Shown here: piece after piece, positions 11,698-22,959 of the stretch | Layout of the letters: each line of letters opens with the position of its first letter | Position numbering within the stretch: position 1 is the stretch's first letter | DNA from: Jaltomata sinuosa | Taxonomy: Eukaryota > Streptophyta > Magnoliopsida > Solanales > Solanaceae | Reading direction: 5' to 3' | DNA: 64,000 nucleotides | Assembly (NCBI GenBank): GCA_003996215.1 | Contig: QJPP01000277.1 | Location: 744,001-808,000, forward strand | Translations under genes and position numbers: made by a program | Notes under the pieces: generated by a model | Seen by the model: the letters and a program-made list of their open reading frames with translations, nothing else | What the model was told of the DNA's origin: nothing | Databases searched by the model: none

Positions 11698-14600
11698 TAT
11701 CACGACCCAATTTCTTGTTTATGATGGCACCTACAACCCCCCAGTAGGTGAACTAATCCCCATAGCCCGGAACGGTTAGTAATGGGCTACCTTCTAAGAG
11801 TTTAAGCTGAGTATTCGATACATAAGCGGAATCAAGGGCATAATGAGAAGAAAATAGATACAAGAGAGATATAAACAAGTGGAATCTAAACAAACCAAAA
11901 ACTTGGTATCAAACCGTATAAGAGCCGAACTATATCAGAAATACAAAGGTCCAAACGTCATATATACACAATATCTCCAAAACTATAAGAGTACAAAATA
12001 CACCAAGGATAACTGAAGTCAAGCTCTGAACACCAAGAGCTCACCCTTAGCCCGGATGATCCAAAAATTGCACCCCGCATGAGTCTCCGACACGTTAACG
12101 ATGATGGCCCATGCTAGGATCTACACCAAAAGATGCAGAGGGTAGGGTTGAGCACAAAATGCGAAGCATGAGGTACCCAGTAGGTAATATAGGCCAACTG
12201 GGCATATATAAAATAAAAGAGCAATAGCAGGTAGAGTAAGAACAAACAGTCACAGAATTCAAGAATAAGCACACAGGAGCTAGCCTAGAGGGAAGAGAGC
12301 AAAAAAAACATACAAGGCTAGCATATAGAATATATACACACAACATGCACAAGTGAAAGTAAGGAAGACGCACCTAGGATCCTCGCAAAATAGTATATAT
12401 GTAAATAAGTTCTAACAATGGGCGGTATACCGGTAACCTCAAGTATAAGGAAATCGAAGAGGAGAATAAAGGAAGACATACTTGACATACAGGAGTTAAT
12501 ACCCAATCTAGTCATACAAACTCAATCAGGAACTCACAACCTTATAGTAATCACACTCATACTCGACTGTAACAGGGAACAATATCAGAATAAAGTGACA
12601 AGAGTCTACCTAGAGTCCCTCGTCCGCCCAAACAACCAAGGAATGCAATCAAGTGAAAACAAACCCTCAGGTTTCCCATAAAATCAGAGCATATAATCAA
12701 CACACATCAAATAAGGGTGGTATCTCAAACAATGAATGATATGATGCATGAAAACCTCAGGGTGAAATAGAACCTCTGTATGTACCTCCTCCGGTGCTGA
12801 TCGGGCCCAGCAGGAAAGTTTCATGTAAGGACACAACCCGTATACCTTTACTCCACCGTATACCCTTCCCCTCGGCACACGCATCCCAAAGCCTCAGGCC
12901 CGGAGCAGCAAGGTCCATAGAGGTCCCAAACCCCATACTAAAACTCAGAATCAAAATGTGTCCTCCGAAATTGAGTCCGGGTTCATGCCAGTGGCTAAGT
13001 CTCAAATATGCATGCCTAGACCCTGTCTAGGACTAAAAAGTGAAAAATATATCTTAAAAACCCTTCCAAGGGTGCTCGGGAACACCCGGGTCTAAACCAG
13101 TAGTAAAAACATCTCAGATGCTCGACTCGATCGAGCCTGATATCATTTCAAATCAGTAAGGAAACTCAACTAGCACTCTTACCCGGTCGAGTCTAGCAAT
13201 AGTAGTAAATCAGGATAAAACCATACTTTTAACCTTCTTTTACCCCAAAAGGATCCACGTATCAAGTCAAATCATTTCCAAATCCAATTTCATCAAAAAC
13301 GGGCCCCCGGGGCCATGCAAGGTTTAGAAAAATCAATTTTCGTAGGCCTGAATACAAAAACCATAATAAAACGTGGAAAAACCACTTTATATGCATGGAA
13401 ATGATATGAGCAACCTAAATAGCTGCCTGTCAGCTCACAATCAATCTAACGGCCCTGCACAGGCTCTGAATCTACTCAGCAAGCATAACCAGCCTAAAAT
13501 GATATTTCTATGTCCAGGACTCGCGGGCATTCCCAATAATCCCACCTTCTATGTTCCAGAGTCAACAAGACCTCATGGGGTCACAAGGATAATAAATATA
13601 TCAACTAATAGGAATACTACACACAACGGAGGAAACAAATAAGACGAATCATGGAAAAATGGTCAAGGTCTGTGGTACCAACCTAATATCCCAACCTAAG
13701 GATGCCAACTAGTACAATTTTACCCGATATATGTGAAGTCTAGGGAGTTAAGCCGTAACCTACCTGTCATCCTCCGATAAGCTGCATGAACTATTATATC
13801 CAAGGCCGAGCTGCTCCGAGAACCTCTGAATGAGAATCAAACTATCAAATTTATGAATAAAATATTAAGATGAGTCTAACGATACCCATAATGCTATAAT
13901 TGTAGCCGGATCAATATCCGGGTCAAAAATGGGCCCACAGGGCCTGCAACTCGAAACCAAAAATGAAAAGAACCACGATGACCCCAACGATACAAAGAAG
14001 GCATGCTCCAAATTTGAGCACAATCGGACAAGGAAAGTTGGGAAAATAAAAATGGAAATTGGGCAAGAATTACTTTCCAAAACGATGAAAAATCAGCTCA
14101 AGATGGATAAAACTTCACGCCCACGAATATGCACAAGATTAGGGGGCAGAATCTATCACAAAATATAAGCTTTGGATGAGCATCAATGGAGGAATTAAGA
14201 GAAAAACCGAAGAAGGCAAGTTGGGAAGGATGACTTTCCAAGAGGCAAATAACTACGGAAAATCTACGAACAAATAATTTTCCAAGGTTTAAAAATGAAT
14301 TGGAGCAAAATGGTGGAGAGAATTTTGAGTTTTATAGTGAGAAAAGTGAGGAGAAGGGCTGGAAAAAATTGAAATGACAACAATAAATAGATGTTGTCCG
14401 CAGCTGATTTTCTGCACTTTTTAAAATATTCGATGGGGCATTCCGAGCACAATCAAAAACCGATATTCAAAAACCAATAGTGCTCATAGAGTGAAAATGA
14501 AATTTAGGACTAAAAGAAATTGACGAAACTTCCATATGAGGTCGTTTCGGAGAAATGCTGACCCAAGTCAACATTAATGAAAAGGAACTCAAAGGATCGA

Positions 14601-15058
14601 TATGAGTCCGACTCACTCAAAACTCAAACCAACCATCTTTCTAGCCCAAACTCAACATTACGGAGCTGATGGAATCATCGGATTTTGAATTTGACACTTC
14701 GATCATCGAAAGTCACCTGAAGTTACACTTTCAACTCTTAATGGCCTGAAAACGGAAAAAATAACACAAACCCCACATCGAACATTCTCAGGCCTCAATT
14801 AAAGGTCCAATTAGACCAAACTCATCGCGCTGGAACTAATGGAACTTTCAGAATTCAATTCCGAGCATGTTAGCTAAGAATGTTGACTAAAGTCAACGAT
14901 ATTCTAAGTTTAAAGCTATAAAACAGGCGAACGACTAAAATGACCAGGGCACCGAGCTACCGGTCCCAACAAGCCATAAATGACTTGGGGCCACTACAGG
15001 AAGGCTCTAATAGTGCAATAAATGCAAAAACACGAAGATGATCGAAAGGGTCATCACA
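11698..15058 (-). mobile_element. T1 5' LTR
   Basis: Partner of 3190-6597. On the plus strand it starts TATCACGACCC (G to A in the terminal TG) and ends TCATCACA, followed by the TGGAT duplication. The primer site directly adjoins it on the inner side, which makes it the 5' LTR on the minus strand. Confidence 0.93.
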
Positions 15059-15063
15059 TGGAT
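15059..15063. repeat. Target-site duplication of T1 (right), TGGAT
   Basis: Exact copy of 3185-3189, directly after the LTR end. Confidence 0.95.
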
Positions 15064-15477
15064 ATTATGTGATGTTTATGTGACTTAATTTGGGTCGACC
15101 GATGATGCTTACCAGTACGTGTTATTTATTCTTATTCTACTCTTTCTATACCCTTTTAGGGTATAGTCCTATTGCAGGATCAATAGATGTTTCAGACTTG
15201 ACACGGTAAAGATCTCCACCAGCTTATGTTATAATTTCCACGGTATAAGTTGTGTCTTGGTTGTTGTACTTATCTTAGTAGCTCTTATATCTGTTTAGAC
15301 TAGTTCCTTGGGAAGTTTCAGTTTTATTTAAAGGTTTTGTAATTGGTTGTAATACCTAAAAGCATTTTTTGGTTTCTTTTGACTTCTGCATACCTTTTTA
15401 TAATGGGAGGTTAGGGTTCTCCTATATAGGTGGATTAGAGTAGGTTTCTGCATGATCCGAGTAGTTGGGTCATGACA
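15064..15477 (+). mobile_element. Family-A LTR, right part
   Basis: Continuation of the LTR interrupted at 3189. It ends GGGTCATGACA, a CA end matching the GTAACA and CATGACA ends of related LTRs. Landmarks such as GGTAAAGATCTCCA, GTTTAGACTAGTTCC and GGGTTCTCCTAT recur in reverse in 15905-16222. Confidence 0.8.
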
Positions 15478-15904
15478 GTTTATCTTTCCATTGTCCCAAA
15501 AACAATATAGTGATTAATATGCCACAATTTTAATGCGACACTTTTAAAAAACTTGAATGTTAGTGATCGTTGTTGTCAAATTGAATATTTCTTATTCCAT
15601 TATTAATGTGAGGACAAGATCATATATATTTAGCTATGGTGGTCCCCTCAATTTTAATTTAATAGTACATGATCAATTGTTAGCCTAAGAGATCTAAGAA
15701 CATAAGTAGATAAAATGAATAGGTATCAAGTTTGCGAGAAATTTGTGTTAAGCTATCAGTTCCATTATCTTCACGAGTCTCACTGTATTTGCACTCCAAT
15801 GGTGAAAATGTTCTACTTCCTCTTCTATATTTTCCTTTTTTGTTTGTGTCCTGCGTACTCTTTTTGACTTCAAGTATGCTATGGAACCAAGTATGATCAC
15901 AATC
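15478..15904. other. Anonymous 427-bp stretch
   Basis: AT-rich sequence between two family-A LTR ends that face each other. No coding similarity, terminal repeat or RNA gene is seen. It may be old flanking DNA or the edge of an unrecognised repeat. Confidence 0.5.
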
Positions 15905-16222
15905 TGTCACGATCCAACTACCGGGTCATGAGGGCACCTACTCTAAATCACCTAGATAGGAGAACCCTAATCACCCGATTAAAACAGGCAATCTGGAAGT
16001 AAAAAAGAACATGAAAATTTATTTTAAATAAATAGAAACCAATTTCAATCTTTTGATTACAAATGAAATCTTTTCAAAATATGACTGAACTCTACCTAGG
16101 AACTAGTCTAAACAGGTACAAGAGCTTCTAAGAGAAGTACAAAAAAAAAGTCACATCTCCCACCATAAGAAAGAGATGAGTAGAAGCTTCTGGAGATCTT
16201 TACCGCATCATGCCTGAAATTT
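15905..16222 (-). mobile_element. Inverted 3' end of a family-A LTR (about 318 bp)
   Basis: On the minus strand it matches the last ~300 bp of LTR A (15180-15477): GGTAAAGATCTCCA, GTTTAGACTAGTTCCT, AGGGTTCTCCTAT and the terminal CATGACCCGGTAGTTGG...GTGACA. It is closer to LTR A than to the D LTR, so it is not simply the D 3' LTR. It joins the D interior abruptly near 16223. Confidence 0.7.
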
Positions 16223-16801
16223 CTACTGAATCTGCAACCAGGCTATACCCAAAAAGGCATAGCAAGAGTAGTATGGGGAAACAACCTCCTGAAACTCTGA
16301 AACTAGCAGAATCGTCTCAATAGAAGGGGACTCCACACTATCATCCCAGAGATGAGCCAAGAAGGCCAAACAACCTCTTCCCACTAACTTTCTAGCCCGA
16401 ATAAATGATATAATCTTAGCCGGCTTAGGCCTATACACACCTTCTTACTCTAGCATATCCTTACCTAGAATCTCTAGAGTCATGGTATTCATATTACAAT
16501 TTAATATCATATGATATGGAGACAGCCAGGTCATCATGAAAATAACATCAAAATCTAACATGTCCAGAATGACAAAATCTACCCAAGTCTGCAACCCCAC
16601 AAACACCACAGGACAAGTACGATAAATATAGGTTACTATAACAGACTCTCTAACTGGGGTAGAAACATGATTAAGGGAATCAAGGAAATCACAAACCAAA
16701 TCTATACCTAAAGAAAATTTCACAAAAATAAACGAATAAGTAGAACCTGGGTCAAATAGCACAGAGGCCATCCTAAAACATAGAATTGTACCTATGATCA
16801 C
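16223..16801 (-). pseudogene. pol: Element D protease and pre-RT linker, truncated
   Basis: Protease part at 16801-16445 shows VLFDPGSTYSFIF (active-site D-P-G-S), STPVRESVIVTYIYRTCPV and FVILDMLDFDVIFMMTWLSPY. A stop separates it from 16438-16240, which holds the linker that precedes RT in this lineage (IISFIRARKLVGRGCLAFLAHLWD, followed by a VSEFQEVV segment). The reading ends at about 16223 where an LTR fragment begins, so RT, RNase H and integrase have been deleted. Not functional. Confidence 0.8.
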
Positions 16802-16959
16802 AACATCTGACCCCTCAGCCTGAGACTTCCCTAGGAATACATAACAATGGGCCTGATCATCAACCCGAGCAACTTTCCTGGCTGGTTGCGCTACCCCCTT
16901 CCCGTGCTACCATTTCCTCTACCTCCTCGGCCTCCTTGAAAATTACTTCGCCCACCCTG

Positions 16960-18288
16960 TGGATGACCCATAATATAACCACCTCTACCTACTAGAACCA
17001 CAGCCTTTGACTGCTGTTGAGTCTGATTACCTGCCTTCCTGCGAGGGAACTCTCTCTTGAAGTGACTCGAATCACCATAATAGAAGTATCTGCGGTCAAG
17101 AGTAGGCCTGCTAGTAGAAGTATAAGAAGCCCCTGCCCTCTAGGAGCTGAAAACTGCTGATTGGATCCTGAACAACCACCTGTAGTAGCTGGAAGGGCTG
17201 ACTAAATAGGACGGGCAGAATGCACCTTCTTATTATGACCCCTGGAGTATAAGCCACTATAGTTACCTTCATTTCATGACTTCTTGGCTAACACCTTAGC
17301 CTGCCCAACCTGCTTGACCCCCTCCAATTTCTTCACATAATCTGTTACCTCATTGAAACTCTTTCCCGCTGAGGTCATATGCATAGACAACACCTGCAAC
17401 TTAGTATTCAGGCCCTTCATAAATAGACGAATCCTCTCCTCTTCCATACCAAGAAGTTGAGTAGCAAAACAGGACAAGGCATGAAATTTAGCCTCATAGG
17501 TTGAAACTAACATGTTACCCTGCTCAAGAGCTAGAAACTCATCCTTTTTATGATCTCTCAAGGTGCGGGGCATATACTTCTCTAAGAAAAGAGCATGAAA
17601 CTCTATCCAGGTCAGCGGAGGAAAAGTTGATGGCCGACACTCTACATGAGACCTACACCACTGGTTGGCATCACCCTGAAGCTGGAAGGTGATGAAATCT
17701 AACCCATGCTGCTGCACAATGCCCAACTTATGCAGCCTCTCATAACAGTCCAGAATAAACTCAAAAGTATCCTCTTTCTCAGTACCCTAAAATGTAGGAG
17801 GTTTCATTTTTAAGAACTTAGTTAGTATCTCATGTTCATTCCCAGTCATAACTAGACCTAGCAATTGGACGGAAGAAGTCATAAGTACCCAATGATGCAT
17901 CTATCCTAGGAGCCATTATGACATCCAGTTGAGTTCCTAGAACCTGATTTGTAGTACCAGTGGGAGTGGCTCCAGCACCTACCATCCCACTCATAAAGGT
18001 CCACACTTGCTAAAATGCCTAAGGCGCTATAGGGGGAAGGCCTATACCTCCAGCTGGTGCTGTCTCCTCCTATTTCGTGCCCTCCTCAATAACAACCTCA
18101 ACTTCCTTTTAATCTGAATCCTAGGGTGGGGGAGGGGTCACTGCCCTAGGCCCTGCAATTGCCTGAGCTCCACCCCTGGCGGGTGTTGCCCTACCTCTGT
18201 CCCTACCCCTACCCCTTCTATGTCCTCTGATCGCTGGTCTTGCTAAAAGAACCTCTACTCTCGATCTATTACATCTGGTATTCAACAT
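16960..18288 (-). pseudogene. gag: Element D gag, decayed
   Basis: A plausible ATG at 18288 starts a Gly/Arg-rich N-terminus (GRGRDRGRATPARGG) like that of T1. The gag core is a 150-residue open stretch at 17726-17274: GLDFITFQLQGDANQWCRSH, FPPLTWIEFHALFLEKYMP and LRDHKKDEFLALEQGNM. A degenerate zinc knuckle (YFYYGDSSHFKREFPRRK) follows near 17100-17040; the first Cys positions are Tyr and the last is Phe. Stops occur before and after the core. Same lineage as T1, judging by gag layout. Confidence 0.8.
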
Positions 18289-18490
18289 CTATGGACAAAA
18301 GAGTGAAAGAAGTTAGATACCAATTTCTATCACCATATTCTAATTGGAATCGAGTTATAGCACAAAGGAAGAAAGAAAAGATAGTTTCCTAAAGTCCTAT
18401 AGCCTCTCGAATTAAAATACAAACATTTATGTACCATTTTGTAAGACTCTACTAGACCCATTTTGGTACAATAAGATCAATGAACCTAGG

Positions 18491-18502
18491 GCTCTGATAC
18501 CA
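18491..18502 (-). other. Element D primer-binding site (tRNA-Met)
   Basis: TGGTATCAGAGC on the minus strand, four bases inside the LTR end at 18507. Perfect match to the chromovirus consensus for initiator tRNA-Met. It shows that 18507-19168 is the 3' end of a 5' LTR read on the minus strand. Confidence 0.9.
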
Positions 18503-18506
18503 TCTT

Positions 18507-19168
18507 TGTCATGACCTAAACTGCTGTGAGTGACACCTACCCAAAACCCCTCGGATGAGAGAACCAATTACCAACCTAACACTTAGTGAACCTAAAAGCT
18601 TAAAAACTACTTTGCATTAAAATAATCTATCATTCAAATCTAAACCAAAAGCTAACAATATCCTGCAAATATCCTTAGAAATTGAAAGTCATTGTACCAA
18701 AACATCTACCAAATGTCTAGAACGGTGATGCAAACCCAACAAAATAAGAGTTTAAGCCCCAAAAAAATGGACGATAACCAAACTAGATGAAGAAAAGGTA
18801 GCCCAGATGAAGCCGCTCACCCTTGAAATATGGAATCATTGGGACTACAAGTGAGGTCGCGCAACAGCTTCCGGAAGATGTATTGTACTCACAAAAAGAA
18901 AGCAAGTACAGAATTAGTACACAACCACAGTGTACTGGTAGGATCATTAGCCAGCTCCAATAAATAATATGTGCACGATAAACTATAATCGAGCAAAGCA
19001 GTACAAACATGTAACAACAGCCAATAATATATTTCCTGACCCTCTGTCCACCTTCCAACTTATTAACCATAAGGAACAGATTCAACAACCATTTAAACAA
19101 TGAACTAATAACAGTAAGACTTACCCTTTTTAACCATACCTGGACCATCTAAGAGTCCCTACACCAAC
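18507..19168 (-). mobile_element. Element D 5' LTR, distal part
   Basis: On the minus strand it reads like the 3' third of the C LTR: GCTAATGATCCTACCAGTACA, TTTTTGTGAGTACA, GCGCGACCTCACTTGTAG and CAAGGGTGAGC, ending GTCATGACA before the primer site. The 5' part of this LTR is now at 26083-27606 on the plus strand. Element E sits at the break, flanked by CCAAC (19164-19168). The long reading frame at 18783-19148 is LTR sequence, not a gene. Confidence 0.85.
19164..19168. repeat. Target-site duplication of E (left), CCAAC
   Basis: CCAAC directly precedes the E 5' LTR. Its partner is GTTGG at 27602-27606, next to the inverted 3' LTR. They match only if the intervening DNA is flipped. Confidence 0.9.
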
Positions 19169-19234
19169 TGTAACACCCCAAAAATTTGATTCAGCTTTTA
19201 AACATAGAATTTCTGAAAAATCTGGAATTTCTAG

Positions 19235-19665
19235 GAACTACGGGTCCAAACCACGGGCCATAGTCTGAACCATAAGCCATGGAATGGAGTCGAGGTTTAA
19301 GTCCTGCAAGATTCAGTCTCTGGACTGAGACCACGAGTGTGTTTTATAGACCATAGTTTATTCTATGGACCATAAAGATGACTCGTGGAATTTAAGCTGG
19401 AGATGTATCCTATCTCCAGGAACCACGAGTGAACATTATGGGCTAAAGTCTATTTTATGGGTCGTACTATTGACTCGTAATTCCTGTTCTGCAGCTTGAA
19501 TTCTGAACCTAAGATCACGACTGAGTCTACGGATCGTAGATCATTCTACGGCCCATACTGTTGACTAGTAGAATACCTTTTGCAGCCTAACTCTTTGGCT
19601 AGGAACCATGAGTGGAAACCACGAGCCGTGGTTCCGTCTATGACTCATGGAATCTATTCATGATT
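19235..19665 (+). repeat. Palindromic-word cluster in the E LTR
   Basis: Words such as CCACGAGTG, GACTCGTGG, CTATGGACCATA, CTACGGCCCATA and ACCACGAGCCGTGG recur at intervals of roughly 70-110 bp. The same cluster is present in the inverted E LTR (29215-29630) and, more worn, in the I LTR (47400-47820). Confidence 0.7.
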
Positions 19666-20480
19666 CCTGAAGCCAACCCTTTTTCCAGCTTTTCCTAATT
19701 AATTCCTTGGGGTATTTTTGTAATTGTTCACCCTTTTATCTCCTAAATGAGGTTGTTTTGGGAAATTCTAGAAGGGGTTTTAACTTCACTTAGCCTAAGT
19801 TCCTTTCCTTAAACTCTCAAGCAATCCAAAAGAGGAAAAAAGTCTTCTTCTCTCAAGCTCCAAGCTCCCATCTAAGGATTCATCTTCAAGCCTCCATTCT
19901 CCTCATCTAAAGTTTAGAAAGCTTCAATTTAGGTATATAGGTATCTAATAAGGGAATTCTTTCACCCTTATGCCCAAAACCCCAATTCTTCTCAATTGAA
20001 TTTATGAATTTCAAGTTAGGGTTCTTACCCAATTCTCATGGGCTTTTCTATTAAGTATTTTCTCATGATTCTTCAATAAATTCTAAGTTCAATTTCATGA
20101 TCCACATGGGTTTTGCAATTGATTATTTACCTTATGATTTGAAGGCTAACCCTAGCTAAATTTTGCATGCATCTCTTGATTTGAGGAGAATTACATGCAT
20201 TGATATTATGATCTCAAGTAGTTTATCAAATTGCATGCCTAATTCTTCAAGTTATGAATTTAGAAAGAAAAGTAAATTGTGGCTATTCTAAGCTTTAGGA
20301 GTTATGATCTGAACTTGCATGACATTAGATATGCCTTTATGTTTTACAAACAGTTTTGGCATTAGATATGCCTCTAGTAGTATATGATCTATATGTATGT
20401 TTTAGGAGTAGTATTTAGCACCGATCTATGAGGGTTCTAGATAACCCAAGTCCAAAAACTACATTTCCAGCATAGGTGAA

Positions 20481-20557
20481 GAGGGTCCTCGTTAGTTGAG
20501 AGTGTCTCCTCATGAAGAAGGGTCCTCGTTAGTTGAGAGTGTCCCCTTATGAAAGTG
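20481..20557 (+). repeat. Tandem duplication inside the E LTR
   Basis: Two copies of a unit of about 37 bp, GGTCCTCGTTAGTTGAGAGT then GTCTCCTCATGAAGA. Both copies are also present in the inverted E LTR (about 28318-28395), so the duplication predates insertion. Confidence 0.8.
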
Positions 20558-21271
20558 GTTCCATTCTATGATATGTACAGTACCCCATACCTTGGCAAGG
20601 TTCGGGGTAGCTTTGCCAACTATGGTGATATAGTTGGATTCCATATAGCTCACATGGTCTATTATCGGTTATAAGAAACTCCCGTATGAATGCTTTTTTT
20701 AAGTCTTATGCTCTGATATCTTTTACCTTATACTTAAATTATGATTTTTATTATGACTTCTCTTTTATGCATGATGTCATTCTTAAGTATGTTTCAAGTA
20801 TGTTTTTACCTCATTTATGCATGTCTCAGATATTCAGTACATCCTATAGTACTGACGCATATCCTTGCGCTGCATCTTTTGATGATGCAGATACATGTTC
20901 CTTCCCTTATACTTATGGCTAGACCTTGTTGGAGTTCCAGTTTCCATTGGTGAGTCCTCATTATCTGAGGGCCAGTATTAGACCTATCTCTTTATGTTAT
21001 TTTCTTTGCATTTCTGGGTTAGTTGGAGTCTTGTCCCATTAACTCTTATGTTAGACTTAGAGGCTTCAGACATGGCTAGTTTTATTCTGGATTGGTATTT
21101 CGTAGACTTTATTCCATTTCAGTTTATGGGTTTCTATCTTTATTATGTATGCTTCCGCTATGGTTTTTTTATTGAATAATTGAGTATGCTATGACCAATG
21201 GTTAACTTGGGACACTTGTGGTCACGGGTCTCGCGTTATGCCTAAGGGGTAGTCTTGGGGCATGATAAACT

Positions 21272-21283
21272 TGGTATCAGAGT
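21272..21283 (+). other. E primer-binding site (tRNA-Met)
   Basis: TGGTATCAGAGT begins four bases after the LTR end. It is complementary to initiator tRNA-Met apart from the last base. Confidence 0.9.
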
Positions 21284-21476
21284 CTCAAGTTCAAGAGTCA
21301 TAGGGTATCTGAAGCAGCATCGAGTAGAGTCTCTTTCATGTATGTAAAGCGTACCACACTTATGAGAAGGAAGCTATGAGATGTCTTAGGAAAAGTTCAC
21401 TTCTTTCATGATCAGTATCATGCGATAGAGTTTAACTCTGTTACTCCTCTAATCCGTTCTTGTTACGTTTCATATT

Positions 21477-22660
21477 ATGCCTCCTCATCATGCTATGCCT
21501 CATCGGGCCAATGCCTGAAATGCTAACCCTCCAATTCCAGACCTTGAGGTCACAAATGAGGAGTTCATAAATGTCATTCATATGCTAGCTTTGACTGTGG
21601 CTGCCCAGGCCAATCAATAGGCTTCTATTCCCGCCCACCCTCAAGGTAGAGTAGCGGCCCGAGTTTAAGATTTCGTTCTCATAAACCCACCTGAGTTTTG
21701 GGGTTCAAAAGTTGGTGAGGATCCACAAAATTTCTTGGATGAGGTAAAGAAGATCTTTGGTGTGATGCAAGTGGGTGGTGTTGATTGTATTGAGCTAGCT
21801 TCCTATCAACTCAAGGACGTGACTCATATTTGGTTCACTCAATGGAAAGATATTAGGGCTAGGGATGTGGTCTCTATGACTTAGGAATGCTTCGAGAGGG
21901 CTTTTCTTAACTAGTTCTTCCTAAGGGAGTTGAGACAAGCTAAGGTCCAAGAGTTCATGAATTTGAGGCAAGGTTCCATATCAGTTCAGGAATACGAATT
22001 GAAGTTCATCCAGCTTTCTAGGTATGCTCCTTCCATGGTGGCTGACCTGTGGGATGAGATGAGTAAGTACGTTTATAGAGTGTCAGATTCGGTGAAGCAA
22101 TAGTGTAGGTCCACGCTGATTTTAGATGACATGAATATTTCCTAACTTATGACTCATTCCCAACAGATCGAGGGAGACAAGATAAGAGAGAAGGCAAGGG
22201 AGAACAAGAGGGTTAGGTCATAGAGCTCAGGTTTTGGCCATTAGAATTCTAGAGGTAGACATCGCTCTTTATTTCAGAAGAAATCATCAGGCCCCGTTCA
22301 TTCTTCAGCTAGTGCTCCTACCCAGGCCCCCAGGACTCATTATGATCAGACTGGTAGAGGATTTGGTTGCTATTCGCATGATGGTGTTGCAAAGGGGACT
22401 CCTTACCCTTCTTGAAACATGTGTGGTAGAAGTCATCTTGGTGAGTGTTTAGCTGTTTCGGGTGGATGATTTGGATGTGGTCAGGTTGGACACAAGCTTA
22501 GAGATTTCTTTTTAGCTAAGAAGGGACAGGGAGATGGTAGGACTCAGTCTTCCCCAGCAGCCCCAGGAGGTCGATAGTCTCAGCAGGGCATTACTTCTAG
22601 TTCTGGTGATCAGTGCCAGAACCACATTTATGCCATGTCCTCTCGTTAGGACCAGGAGAG
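21477..22660 (+). pseudogene. gag: E gag, decayed
   Basis: Begins with ATG CCT CCT at 21477. The core reads NPPEFWGSKVGEDPQNFLDE, KIFGVMQVGGVDCIELASYQ and FLRELRQAKVQEFMNLRQGS in one main frame broken by about ten stops. A Cys/His knuckle follows near 22420-22500 (FGCGQVGHK), with its first Cys lost. Most stops are TAG or TAA where the family has Gln, Trp or Arg. The particle protein cannot be made from this copy. Confidence 0.85.
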
Positions 22661-22679
22661 TTCACCGGATGTTATTACT

Positions 22680-22890
22680 AGTATGTTGAAAGTCTTCTCT
22701 CTTAATGTGTATGCATTAGTGGATTCGGGTTCCTCCTTATCTTTTGTGACCCTTTATGTTGCTTGTAAGTTTGAGATTTGTCCTGATCAGCTTTTAGAAC
22801 CCTTTTGTGTTTCTAATCATGTTGGTGATTCAGTTCTAGCCAAAAGAATCTACCGAAATTGCCCATCTTAGAGTGGCAAGGTAGGCCCCC
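22680..22890 (+). pseudogene. pol: E aspartic protease, decayed
   Basis: The retropepsin active site is intact as ALVDSGSSLSFVT (22710-22750). It is followed by VSNHVGDSVLAKRIYRNCP, the flap region typical of chromoviruses. A stop comes at 22869, and the C-terminal third (about 22890-22960) is out of frame. It lies between gag and RT. Confidence 0.8.
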
Positions 22891-22959
22891 ATCCTCGAAA
22901 GGTCATTTCATATCTTATCTTAAGGCTAGGAAGATGATTTTTAAGGGTTATGTTTATCA

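Larger units (their letters stand above)
3190..15058 (-). mobile_element. T1: complete nested chromovirus (Ty3/gypsy), 11.9 kb
   Basis: Two LTRs in the same direction (3190-6597, 3408 bp; 11698-15058, 3361 bp) enclose a 5.1-kb interior. It sits in LTR A with a perfect TGGAT duplication. On the minus strand the order is 5' LTR, tRNA-Met primer site, gag, protease, reverse transcriptase, RNase H, integrase, chromodomain, 3' LTR. The very long LTRs and the chromodomain point to the Del/Tekay branch of the chromoviruses (inference from family knowledge). All coding parts carry stops and frameshifts. By eye the LTRs differ at about one base in eight over the first ~100 bases, mostly transitions, so this is an old insertion. 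Confidence 0.93.
19169..21267 (+). mobile_element. E 5' LTR (2099 bp)
   Basis: Runs from TGTAACACCCC to GGGGCATGATA and is followed by a tRNA-Met primer site. It matches 27607-29702 in reverse over its full length. The first 500 bases are rich in imperfect palindromes built on ACGAGT/CGTGG, CTACGG/CCGTAG and CCATGG. Frames at 20686-20953 recur in the other LTR because the LTRs are copies. Confidence 0.93.

Noticed and set aside
15905..19168. D as a complete element with its own 3' LTR at 15905-16222
   Set aside because: That LTR end resembles LTR A more than the D LTR, the flanking bases do not form a duplication, and RT to integrase are missing.
20686..20953. Frames that look conserved with 27851-28187
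   Set aside because: These are the same position in the two E LTRs, so conservation follows from the LTRs being copies, not from selection on a protein.
21272..21283. tRNA-Met like sequence
   Set aside because: Only the 12-base primer-binding complement is present, with no tRNA body.
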